Shown here piece by piece: positions 1 through 5,666 of a stretch of 7,339 bases of DNA; positions within the stretch are counted from its first letter, which is position 1, and each line of letters begins with the position of its first letter. This stretch comes from an uncultured Eubacteriales bacterium. GTDB taxonomy: Bacteria > Bacillota > Clostridia > Oscillospirales > Butyricicoccaceae. The translations under genes were made by a program, and so were the position numbers. The DNA is taken from positions 1 through 7,339 of the forward strand of contig CAJUIK010000084.1 in assembly GCA_910585875.1 (NCBI GenBank), given 5' to 3'. Under the pieces are notes generated by a model. That model saw only the letters and a program-made list of their open reading frames with translations. It was not told where the DNA came from and made no database searches.

Positions 1-1
1 G

Positions 2-142
2 TCCTTCTGGATCATCGTGGTGGTGGCGATCGTCATCATCTGGGTACATTACTACTGTGTGGGCAACAACGGCTGCTGCAACAACGGGTGCTTCAACAAC
101 TGTATGCCGGATTGCGGCTGCAACAACAACTGCTGCTGCTAA
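2..142 (+). CDS. Small membrane protein with Cys/Asn-rich tail (3' end only)
   Basis: Only the last 46 codons, ending at TAA 140-142, lie in the window; the start is to the left. The visible part begins SFWIIVVVAIVIIWV, a hydrophobic stretch of about 14 residues that looks like a transmembrane helix. It is followed by about 30 residues made mostly of Cys (10), Asn (9) and Gly, ending in three consecutive Cys. Gene reality is supported by the helix-plus-tail design and by an intrinsic terminator starting 10 bases after the stop. I do not recognise a named family. The single helix with a short low-complexity tail recalls small sporulation or envelope peptides of Firmicutes in general form only. 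The cysteines could bind metal, form disulfides or be lipid-modified; nothing here decides between these. The reading frame is well supported and the function is unknown. Confidence 0.7.
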   Translation, partial: SFWIIVVVAIVIIWVHYYCVGNNGCCNNGCFNNCMPDCGCNNNCCC

Positions 143-152
143 CCAAAGCAGG

Positions 153-190
153 CCCCGCGGGGAAAAATCCCCGCGGGGTTTCCCGTTTTT
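153..190 (+). terminator. Intrinsic terminator after the Cys/Asn-rich protein
   Basis: A perfect 10-bp stem (CCCCGCGGGG at 153-162 with the same palindromic sequence at 169-178) closes a 6-base AAAAAT loop. It is followed by TTTCCCGTTTTT. It begins 10 bases after the TAA of the upstream gene and points the same way. It separates that gene from the minus-strand tRNA. Confidence 0.9.
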
Positions 191-249
191 GCGCGCTTTT
201 CTGCCGGCGGCGTAGCGTCTGCTATAAGGATTGAGCCGATTTTGAATGC

Positions 250-292
250 AAAAAGCGGGCGTCCCTGCGACATTTGTCATAGGAACGCCCGC
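250..292 (-). terminator. Intrinsic terminator of tRNA-Pro
   Basis: On the minus strand GCGGGCGT (292-285) pairs with ACGCCCGC (262-255). The interior includes a short GACA/TGTC inner stem. The hairpin is followed at once by TTTTT (254-250). It starts 2 bases after the encoded CCA, so it should end the tRNA transcript. Confidence 0.85.
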
Positions 293-294
293 GA

Positions 295-370
295 TGGTCG
301 GAGTATCGGGACTTGAACCCGAGGCCTCTTGGTCCCGAACCAAGCGCGCTACCAGCTGCGCTATACCCCG
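295..370 (-). tRNA. tRNA-Pro (anticodon CGG)
   Basis: The reverse complement folds into a full cloverleaf. The acceptor stem CGGGGTA pairs with TACTCCG (one G-U), followed by discriminator A and an encoded CCA (297-295). The anticodon arm is CTTGG-TTCGGGA-CCAAG, with anticodon CGG (337-335) followed by G37, as is usual for proline tRNAs. The T arm is TCGGG-TTCAAGT-CCCGA, and the D arm carries AGCTGGTAG. The tRNA reads the proline codon CCG. It has its own promoter and terminator, so it is a single-gene unit. Start and end follow from the acceptor pairing and the CCA. Confidence 0.97.
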
Positions 371-378
371 ATGAGCAG

Positions 379-398
379 CCCGCCGCCTCAACGGCGGG
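379..398 (-). other. Hairpin in the tRNA-Pro 5' leader
   Basis: CCCGCCG (379-385) and CGGCGGG (392-398) form a perfect 7-bp stem with a 6-base loop. It lies between the predicted transcription start (about 401) and the mature tRNA 5' end at 370. It therefore sits in the leader removed by RNase P and may isolate that leader from the tRNA fold. It lacks a following T-run, so it is not a terminator. Confidence 0.6.
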
Positions 399-407
399 TG
401 CTTATTT

Positions 408-436
408 AGTATAAGCCATCCCGCCGCCCTTGTCAA
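408..436 (-). promoter_or_regulatory. Sigma-A promoter of tRNA-Pro
   Basis: Read on the minus strand, a perfect -35 TTGACA (436-431), a 17-base spacer and -10 TATACT (413-408) match the housekeeping consensus. Initiation is expected near 401, about 30 bases before the tRNA. This is one of the strongest promoters in the window, as expected for a stable RNA gene. Confidence 0.9.
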
Positions 437-546
437 GGGGGAGGAGGCTCTTTTTTATCAGGAAGGCTCTGCGGACAGGCTCTATTTTAAGCGGCGGCGC
501 TGGGGTTAACCGGCGGAACTGACAAAGCCCTTCATACCGATATAGA

Positions 547-843
547 TTATGTTTGCCGGTTATGCAATAGCTTTTGAAAGTCCTCCACTAGCTGCCGGAT
601 ATGGGCGACGACGTCTTCAGGTAAGCCGGTAAGATCGATAGACTGGCAGTGTTCCATGCCCAGCAAATAGTCGGTGGAAACAGAAAAAATTTTGGCCAGC
701 TTGACCAGCATATCTATGGAGGGCTGAATGTTGTCATTTTCCCAGTTGGAAACGCTCTGTTTGGTTACGCCCAGAGCCTTGGCCAGCTCCACTTGGCTCA
801 TTTTCCGGGCCAGCCTTAAGATTCTAATCTGTTGATTCAGCAT
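547..843 (-). CDS. XRE/Cro-CI family HTH repressor
   Basis: The 98-residue protein has a complete HTH_3 domain at about residues 6-60. The SQVELAKALGV helix leads into the recognition helix TKQSVSNWENDNIQPS, and IFSVSTDYLLG closes the domain. A helical tail of about 35 residues (from LTGLPEDVVAHIRQL) follows, too short for a peptidase or ligand domain and plausibly for dimer contacts. The ATG at 843-841 has AGAGGA 5 bases upstream. The gene is divergent from the DUF2752-TM2 operon, and two near-identical palindromes occupy the 106-base gap between them. It is therefore inferred to repress that operon and itself. No clear terminator follows, so some read-through toward tRNA-Pro is possible. 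Family assignment is secure; targets are inferred. Confidence 0.93.
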   Translation of the reverse strand: MLNQQIRILRLARKMSQVELAKALGVTKQSVSNWENDNIQPSIDMLVKLAKIFSVSTDYLLGMEHCQSIDLTGLPEDVVAHIRQLVEDFQKLLHNRQT

Positions 844-873
844 AAGCGTCCTCTCAAAAAGGCAAATATATAG

Positions 874-885
874 ATACTATAGTAT
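874..885. promoter_or_regulatory. Operator-like palindrome 1
   Basis: ATACTATAGTAT is a perfect 12-bp inverted repeat. It lies 30 bases upstream of the xre start codon, where the minus-strand promoter must be, and 8 bases before the -35 of the plus-strand promoter. Its size and symmetry suit a dimeric XRE-type regulator. The same sequence recurs with one base change at 908-919. Regulator identity is inferred from position. Confidence 0.7.
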
Positions 886-893
886 TCTTTTTC

Positions 894-922
894 TTGACTT
901 TATAAAAATACTATGGTATTTT
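894..922 (+). promoter_or_regulatory. Promoter of the DUF2752-TM2 operon
   Basis: TTGACT (894-899), a 17-base spacer and TATTTT (917-922) form a good sigma-A promoter. Initiation is expected near 929, about 20 bases before the DUF2752 start codon. The second palindrome overlaps the spacer and the first half of the -10, so bound repressor would exclude polymerase. Confidence 0.75.
908..919. promoter_or_regulatory. Operator-like palindrome 2
   Basis: ATACTATGGTAT differs from palindrome 1 by one base. Outward it gains two more symmetric pairs (AA before, TT after). The two centres are 34 bp apart, a little over three helical turns. It overlaps the -10 of the plus-strand promoter, the classic site for repression. 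Confidence 0.7.
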
Positions 923-949
923 AATCTTGGACTTTTGGTGGAGGATTTT

Positions 950-1297
950 ATGCAGAAAAAATCCTGGGGACAGTTTTTATCGATGCATTTGCTTTTGGCG
1001 TTCCTTTTGAGTTTGCTTTGTATATGGGGATGTCCGTTTGCCCGCTTGCTGTGTTTTAATTGCCCAGGCTGTGGGTTAACCCGCGCTTGGCTGTGTTTTT
1101 TGAAGGGCAATATATCAGGGGCATTGAAGTTTCATCCGCTTTTTCTTCCCGCTCCGTTTTTTCTTTGGCTAGCCGTCCATCAAGACCTCCCGCAGCTAAA
1201 AAGATGGAAGACAGAAGTGAAGCGGTCGACGTGTTTTTTCGCCAGTTGCTTCTTTCTGCATCATCTTTTTCGCGCATTTGTTTTTTCTGGAAAATAA
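950..1297 (+). CDS. DUF2752 family small membrane protein
   Basis: The 115-residue protein carries the DUF2752 signature. CPF (28-30) is followed by CPGCGLTRA (38-46), then LKGNISGALKFHPL (51-64). Hydrophobic segments at about 10-27, 61-76 and 95-112 suggest three membrane passes. The ATG at 950 is chosen because GGTGGAGG (937-944) sits 5 bases before it; an in-frame TTG at 935 lies upstream of that site and is not credible. It is the first gene of an operon with the TM2 gene 19 bases downstream, under the operator-overlapped promoter. The family function is unknown; the paired cysteines suggest redox or metal chemistry at the membrane, which is speculation. Base composition is clearly AT-richer than in pheST. 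Confidence 0.88.
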   Translation: MQKKSWGQFLSMHLLLAFLLSLLCIWGCPFARLLCFNCPGCGLTRAWLCFLKGNISGALKFHPLFLPAPFFLWLAVHQDLPQLKRWKTEVKRSTCFFASCFFLHHLFRAFVFSGK

Positions 1298-1316
1298 ATA
1301 GAAATGAGGAGAGAAA

Positions 1317-1652
1317 ATGACCCAAGATCGTGTGGATATGTTTATCATGTCCAATCAAAAGTATCTGCCGGCAGAAAAGATTGTTTTTTTGAAGCAAAAG
1401 CTGTTAGAAGCAGACGAAACCAAATTTTCCCTGGCGACTTCCATAGAATTTAAAGACCCTACGACCATTCTGATCGTTTCGGTTTTATTGGGCACTTTAG
1501 GAATCGACCGATTTCTGATCGGCGATATCGGTATGGGCATCCTCAAGCTGCTTACAGCCGGCCTTTGCGGCATATTGGCTATAGTAGATTGGTTTACCAT
1601 TCAAAAAAGGACGCGAGATCTCAACTTTGATAAATTGGCCCTTGTGTTGTAA
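1317..1652 (+). CDS. TM2 domain membrane protein
   Basis: The 111-residue protein has a TM2 domain at about residues 49-95. There are two hydrophobic helices (TILIVSVLLGTLG and GILKLLTAGLCGILAIVDW) joined by the characteristic turn with GIDRFLIGD. The N-terminal 48 residues are charged and likely cytoplasmic, including FLKQKLLEADETKF. GAGGAGAG (1306-1313) precedes the ATG at 1317 by 3 bases, a slightly short gap. It follows the DUF2752 gene by 19 bases and probably shares its transcript. TM2 proteins are membrane proteins of largely unknown function in bacteria. Its neighbours suggest a joint envelope role with DUF2752, repressed by the XRE protein. No clear terminator is visible between it and the pheS promoter. 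Confidence 0.9.
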   Translation: MTQDRVDMFIMSNQKYLPAEKIVFLKQKLLEADETKFSLATSIEFKDPTTILIVSVLLGTLGIDRFLIGDIGMGILKLLTAGLCGILAIVDWFTIQKRTRDLNFDKLALVL

Positions 1653-1672
1653 TAAAATCTCTCAAAAAGCTC

Positions 1673-1701
1673 TTGCGCCGCGGGCGATTGTGTGCTATAC
1701 T
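1673..1701 (+). promoter_or_regulatory. pheST promoter with extended -10
   Basis: TATACT (1696-1701) is preceded by TGC, an extended -10. A weak -35, TTGCGC (1673-1678), lies 17 bases upstream. Initiation is expected near 1708, just before the T-box Stem I. Confidence 0.65.
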
Positions 1702-1709
1702 TCTCTTCA

Positions 1710-1981
1710 AACGCAAAATACAGCGCGAAATGCGATGAAAAAGAGAGTACCGCAGGCAGAAACCTGGGCAGAGAAGGGCGGCCGTCGGCTGTGAGCCGCC
1801 CACAGGGCGCAGGCGGGAAGTTCGCTTTTGAGCACTGGTTCTGAAGGGCCGTTTCGGCTTGGTAGGTTCCGGCGTCTGAGCCGCGTTAAGGCTTTTGAGC
1901 GCCTGTGAATTTTCATGGGAACAAGGGTGGCACCGCGGAAGAACAGAGCTTTCGCCCCTTTTGGGGCGGAAGCTCTTTTTT
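1710..1981 (+). ncRNA. T-box riboswitch, phenylalanine-type (pheS leader)
   Basis: The leader has the T-box parts in order. Stem I is based on AAAAG (1739-1743) pairing with CTTTT (1825-1829). AGTA (1746-1749) and GAA (1817-1819) form the S-turn of the specifier loop, and the loop holds TTC (1821-1823), a Phe codon followed by a purine. An upper arm pairs GGGCGGC with GCCGCCC, and Stem III-like hairpins follow at 1844-1859 and 1871-1903. The conserved T-box AAGGGTGGCACCGCGG spans 1923-1938 and the terminator 1945-1981. Uncharged tRNA-Phe should read TTC and pair its CCA end with UGG in the antiterminator, allowing pheST transcription when Phe-tRNA is scarce. The base after UGG is C, not the U expected to pair with an A discriminator. 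Confidence 0.93.
1945..1981 (+). terminator. T-box regulatory terminator
   Basis: A 14-bp stem pairs AGAGCTTTCGCCCC (1945-1958) with GGGGCGGAAGCTCT (1963-1976) through a TTTT loop, with one G-U pair. It runs into six T residues (1976-1981). It immediately follows the conserved T-box sequence and is the off state of the pheST riboswitch. Confidence 0.92.
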
Positions 1982-2031
1982 GTCGGGGCGGCCCGCCGCG
2001 ATTTTATTTTTGTGACAAAGGAGTGCAGACG

Positions 2032-3051
2032 ATGAAAGAACAGCTGAACCAAATCCTTTCCGCCGCTTTGGCCGAGGTGAAGGCCGCCGCTTCTCAGCAG
2101 ACGCTGGAAGCCGCCCGAGTCAAGTTTTTGGGCAAAAAAGGCGAGCTTACGGCCATTTTGCGGGGCATGGGCAAGCTCTCCGCCGAGGAGCGCCCGGCGG
2201 CAGGCCAGCTGGCCAACCAAGTGCGGGCCCAGATCGAACAGGCCCTGGAGCAGGCTCAAGTCAATCTGGCCGAAGCCGTCGTGGCCCACAAGCTGGCCAG
2301 CGAGACGATAGACGTCACAATGCCCGGCCAGAAAATCAGCCTGGGCAAGCGGCACCCTCTGCAAACAGTGCTGCATCAGCTTTATGATATTTTCACAGGC
2401 ATGGGCTTTTCCATCGCCGAAGGGCCGGAGATCGAATACGATTACTATAATTTTGAGGCGCTGAACATCCCCAAAAATCACCCGGCCCGGGACACCCAGG
2501 ACACCTTTTATATCAACGACAACATTGTGCTGCGCACCCAGACCAGCGGGATGCAGGTCCGCGTCATGGAACAGCAAAAGCCCCCCATCCGAATTATCGC
2601 GCCGGGCCGGGTCTACCGCAGCGACGCTGTGGACGCCACCCATTCCCCGGTGTTCCATCAGATCGAAGGCCTGGTGGTGGATAAGGGAATCACCATGGGC
2701 GACCTGAAGGGGTCGCTGGAGGTATTTGCCAAGCGGCTGTACGGCGAGGACACCGGCGTCCGTTTCCGCCCCCATCATTTCCCCTTCACAGAGCCTTCCG
2801 CCGAAATGGACGTCACCTGCTTCAAATGCCACGGCAAGGGCTGCCCTCTCTGCAAGGGGGAGGGATACATCGAGATCTTGGGCTGCGGCATGGTGCATCC
2901 CAAAGTGCTGCGGGGCTGCGGTATCGACCCAGAGGTCTATTCCGGCTTTGCCTTTGGCGTCGGCCTGGAGCGCATCGTCATGCAGCGGTATAAAATCGAC
3001 GATATGCGCCTTTTCTATGAAAACGACCTGCGGTTTTTGGCCCAGTTTTAA
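2032..3051 (+). CDS. pheS: Phenylalanine--tRNA ligase alpha subunit
   Basis: PheS forms the catalytic half of the cytoplasmic alpha2-beta2 synthetase that charges tRNA-Phe. The 339-residue product has an N-terminal coiled coil (about 1-90) for tRNA binding and then a class II core. Motif 1 lies around KRHPLQTVLHQLYDIFTGMG (107-126), motif 2 around PGRVYRSD and HSPVFHQIEG (191-213), and motif 3 is GFAFGVGLERIVM (305-317). Ala307 is the usual small residue lining the Phe pocket. Cys263, 266, 271 and 274 form a CxxC-x4-CxxC insert, a known feature of Gram-positive PheS. The ATG at 2032 is chosen for AAAGGAG (2017-2023), 8 bases upstream; the open frame runs back to 1915 but that part lies inside the T-box and terminator. 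pheT follows after 19 bases. Confidence 0.98.
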   Translation: MKEQLNQILSAALAEVKAAASQQTLEAARVKFLGKKGELTAILRGMGKLSAEERPAAGQLANQVRAQIEQALEQAQVNLAEAVVAHKLASETIDVTMPGQKISLGKRHPLQTVLHQLYDIFTGMGFSIAEGPEIEYDYYNFEALNIPKNHPARDTQDTFYINDNIVLRTQTSGMQVRVMEQQKPPIRIIAPGRVYRSDAVDATHSPVFHQIEGLVVDKGITMGDLKGSLEVFAKRLYGEDTGVRFRPHHFPFTEPSAEMDVTCFKCHGKGCPLCKGEGYIEILGCGMVHPKVLRGCGIDPEVYSGFAFGVGLERIVMQRYKIDDMRLFYENDLRFLAQF

Positions 3052-3070
3052 CTGAAAGGAGTTTCCCGCC

Positions 3071-5473
3071 ATGAATTTATCCTATCAATGGCTCAACGAC
3101 TATGTGAAAATCGACAAAGACCCCAAGGCTTACGCCGCTCGGATGACGATGACCGGCTCCAAAGTGGAGGGCTGGGCCAACGCCGCCGACGAGATTGAGA
3201 ACGTGGTCTGGGGGAAGATTCTATCCATTGAAAAACACCCGGACGCTGACAAGCTGGTGATCTGCCAGGTGGACGTGGGGGAGAAGACCGTGCAGATCGT
3301 CACCGGCGCCACCAACCTGACGGCGGGCGACGTGGTTCCCGCCTGCCTCCACGGCGCTCGGCTGCCCGGCGGCGTTGTCATCAAAAAAACCAAGATGCGG
3401 GGGGTGGAATCCAACGGGATGCTCTGCTCCTTCGCCGAGCTGGGCCTGACCCTTCACGACCTGCCCTACGCCGACCCCAACGGAATTCTGGTCTATCAGA
3501 ACGAAGGGCGGGAGGCGGTTTTGGGCCAGCCAGTTGCCAAGGCTTTGGGCCTGGACGACCCGGTGTTCGAGTTTGAAATCACTCCCAACCGGCCGGACTG
3601 CCTGAGCGTCGTGGGCCTGGCCCGGGAGACGGCGGCTTCCTTCCAGCTGCCGCTGAACCTGCCCCAGCCCCCTCGGCGGCCGGTGGAGGGCGAAATCCAC
3701 GAGCTGCTCCGGGTGGAAATCGCCGACCCGGACCTTTGCCCCCGGTATTGCGCCGCCATGGCCCGAAATATCAAAATCGCCCCCTCGCCCCAGTGGATGC
3801 GGGACCGGCTGCGGGCCGCCGGCGTCCGCCCCATCAACAACATCGTGGACATCACCAATTTCGTCATGCTGGAATACGGCCAGCCGATGCACGCCTTTGA
3901 TTACCGGTGCATCGACGACAGCGCCATCATCGTCCGCCGTGCCCGGGAAGGGGAAGTCACCGATACGCTGGACGGCCAGCAGCGCCGGCTGGCCCAGGGG
4001 ACCCTGCTGATTACCGACCCCCAGAAGCCCATCGGCGTGGCCGGCGTCATGGGCGGCCTGAACAGCGAAATCACGGAAAACACCCAGATGATCGTCTTCG
4101 AGTCGGCCACCTTCGACGGCCCCTCCATCCGCGGAACCTCCCGCCGGCTGGGCCTGCGCACCGAGGCTTCGGGCCGCTATGAAAAGGGGTTGGACTGCGA
4201 AAACGCCATGCCCGCCCTGATGCGGGCCTGCCAGCTGGTGGAGCAACTGGGCGCCGGCGAAGTGGTTTCCGGCGTGATCGACGCCTATCCCCAGAAAAAG
4301 GTTCCCCGGACTCTGCCTCTGGAGCCGGAAAAAATCTGCCGGTTCTTGGGCGTTGAAATTTCCGAGGAGGATATGATCCGTACGCTGAAGGACCTGCAAT
4401 TCGGCGTGGAGGGCCGGACGGTTTCCGTCCCCAGCTGGCGGGACGACGTGGAAGGCATGGCCGACTTGGCGGAAGAAGCGGCCCGGATTTACGGCTACGA
4501 CAAGATTGAGCCCACGCTGTTCGGCGGCCAGGCCACTCAAGGCGGCCTGAGCCCCTATCAGCGCTTTGAGCTGGAGCTGTCCCAGGCCTGCATGGCGGCG
4601 GGCTACAACGAAACCATGTCTCTATCCTTCCAGGGCGTCAAAGATTTCGACAAAATCCTGCTGCCGGAGGATTCCGTCCAGCGCCGGGCCGTGCGGATTT
4701 CCAACCCCTTGGGCGAGGATCAGAGCTTGATGCGCACCACGCCCCTGCCCGCTATGCTGGAAATCGCGGCCCGCAACTACAACCGCCGTCTGCCGGCGGG
4801 GCGCTTCTTTGAGCTGAGCAAAATCTATCTGCCCCAGCTGAAAGACGGCCAGCCGGATCTGACGGTTCTGGCCGACGAGCGCCCCATCTTGACCATGGCC
4901 CTGTATGGGAACGGGGATTTCTTCACCCTCAAAGGGGGGCTGGAAGCTATTTTTGCCGCCCTCTCCATCTCCGGCGTGGAATTTTTACCCTGTCGGGACA
5001 ACCCCTCCTACCACCCGGGCCGGGCCGCCTCCCTCATGGCCGGCGACAGGAAAATCGGCATGGCCGGGCAGATCCACCCCGTCGCGCTGCGCAATTACGG
5101 CATCGGCGCCGAGCTGTATGTGTGCGAAGTGGATATTCGGAGCCTGTATGAGCTGGCGGAAACCCAAAAGGAATACAAGGCTTTGCCCAAGTTCCCCGCG
5201 ATTACCCGGGATCTGGCGCTGATCTGCGACCAGGAGACGCCGGCGCTCTACCTGGAAAAGACCATCCGGGCCGCCGTGGGCAAAACTTTGGAAAAACTGG
5301 AGCTCTTCGACGTCTACCAAGGCGCTCAGGTGAGCCAGGGCAAAAAGAGCGTGGCCTTCTCCCTGGCCCTGCGCAGCTACGACCACACCCTGACCGACCA
5401 GGAGGCCGACGCCGCCGTTCAGAAGGCTTTGGTCCGGCTGAAGGAGGAGCGCGGAGCGGAAATCCGCCGCTGA
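3071..5473 (+). CDS. pheT: Phenylalanine--tRNA ligase beta subunit
   Basis: PheT pairs with PheS, binds tRNA-Phe and edits mischarged Tyr-tRNA. Full length at 800 residues, with the usual domain order. An EMAP-like tRNA-binding domain lies at about 43-150 (KHPDADKL, VTGATNL, GMLCSFAELGL). B3/B4 editing is at about 213-385, with PMHAFD including His274, a likely editing-site residue, and GVMGG. B5 is at about 408-478, a degenerate synthetase core at about 495-690, and the FDX-ACB anticodon-binding domain at 706-799 (KFPAITRDLAL through SYDHTLTDQEAD). AAAGGAG (3055-3061) sits 9 bases before the ATG. Cotranscribed with pheS under the T-box. No frameshift or missing domain is seen; composition is GC-rich and even with pheS. 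Confidence 0.98.
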   Translation: MNLSYQWLNDYVKIDKDPKAYAARMTMTGSKVEGWANAADEIENVVWGKILSIEKHPDADKLVICQVDVGEKTVQIVTGATNLTAGDVVPACLHGARLPGGVVIKKTKMRGVESNGMLCSFAELGLTLHDLPYADPNGILVYQNEGREAVLGQPVAKALGLDDPVFEFEITPNRPDCLSVVGLARETAASFQLPLNLPQPPRRPVEGEIHELLRVEIADPDLCPRYCAAMARNIKIAPSPQWMRDRLRAAGVRPINNIVDITNFVMLEYGQPMHAFDYRCIDDSAIIVRRAREGEVTDTLDGQQRRLAQGTLLITDPQKPIGVAGVMGGLNSEITENTQMIVFESATFDGPSIRGTSRRLGLRTEASGRYEKGLDCENAMPALMRACQLVEQLGAGEVVSGVIDAYPQKKVPRTLPLEPEKICRFLGVEISEEDMIRTLKDLQFGVEGRTVSVPSWRDDVEGMADLAEEAARIYGYDKIEPTLFGGQATQGGLSPYQRFELELSQACMAAGYNETMSLSFQGVKDFDKILLPEDSVQRRAVRISNPLGEDQSLMRTTPLPAMLEIAARNYNRRLPAGRFFELSKIYLPQLKDGQPDLTVLADERPILTMALYGNGDFFTLKGGLEAIFAALSISGVEFLPCRDNPSYHPGRAASLMAGDRKIGMAGQIHPVALRNYGIGAELYVCEVDIRSLYELAETQKEYKALPKFPAITRDLALICDQETPALYLEKTIRAAVGKTLEKLELFDVYQGAQVSQGKKSVAFSLALRSYDHTLTDQEADAAVQKALVRLKEERGAEIRR

Positions 5474-5479
5474 TTGGGG

Positions 5480-5509
5480 TTTACAAGAGACGGCGTTCTG
5501 TGGTAGAAT
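5480..5509 (+). promoter_or_regulatory. Promoter between pheT and ireB
   Basis: TTTACA (5480-5485), an 18-base spacer and TAGAAT (5504-5509) make a plausible sigma-A promoter starting 7 bases after the pheT stop. Initiation would be near 5516, upstream of the strong hairpin at 5552-5589 and about 150 bases before ireB. Confidence 0.55.
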
Positions 5510-5551
5510 GGTAAAAGATGATGGGCCCGCCAATCGCCGCAGGCCTTGCGC

Positions 5552-5595
5552 AAGAATCCCTCGCCGCCTTTGGCGGCGGGGCGATTCTTATTCTT
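5552..5595 (+). terminator. Strong hairpin between pheT and ireB (terminator or attenuator)
   Basis: A stem of about 17 bp pairs AAGAATCCCTCGCCGCC (5552-5568) with 5572-5589 through a TTT loop, with one bulged C (5582) and one G-U pair. The following ATTCTT is only moderately T-rich. It probably ends pheST transcription. It also lies downstream of the candidate promoter at 5480-5509, so it could attenuate ireB transcription or define a short RNA. Confidence 0.65.
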
Positions 5596-5651
5596 CCGGC
5601 TCGGCGGCCGCCGATCTGGAAAAATGTCGCCGGCGCAGCGAGATTCAATAA

Positions 5652-5658
5652 AGAGGGG
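5652..5658 (+). promoter_or_regulatory. Ribosome binding site that decides the ireB start
   Basis: AGAGGGG lies 8 bases before TTG 5667 and directly overlaps the alternative GTG at 5658. Normal spacing therefore favours the TTG start. Confidence 0.6.
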
Positions 5659-5666
5659 TGTATGCC

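Noticed and set aside
407..412. TAGTAT half-site matching the XRE operator inside the tRNA-Pro -10 region
   Set aside because: It is simply the complement of the TATACT -10 box; the other half of the palindrome is missing.
445..483. Three copies of AGGCTCT (445-451, 464-470, 477-483)
   Set aside because: Seven-base repeats at uneven spacing (19 and 13) with no hairpin or site logic; likely chance.
508..561. AACCGGC/GCCGGTT inverted repeat as an xre terminator
   Set aside because: A 40-base loop spans the stop codon, the stem is 7 bp and no T-run follows on the minus strand.
1915..2031. 39-codon N-terminal extension of pheS
   Set aside because: It would be encoded by the T-box antiterminator and terminator; ATG 2032 has a proper ribosome site and gives the normal PheS length.
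1621..3072. Long minus-strand open frame opposite pheS (483 codons)
   Set aside because: It overlaps the T-box, its terminator and the complete pheS gene; its translation is low in recognisable motifs and is a by-product of GC-rich codon bias.
3221..4540. Minus-strand open frame opposite pheT (439 codons)
   Set aside because: Antisense to a full-length PheT with clear domains; no ribosome site or family similarity, and Gly/His/Gln-rich content typical of a shadow frame.
5601..5614. 14-bp GC palindrome TCGGCGGCCGCCGA upstream of ireB
   Set aside because: A real palindrome, but with no loop, promoter or repeat context; common by chance in such GC-rich sequence.
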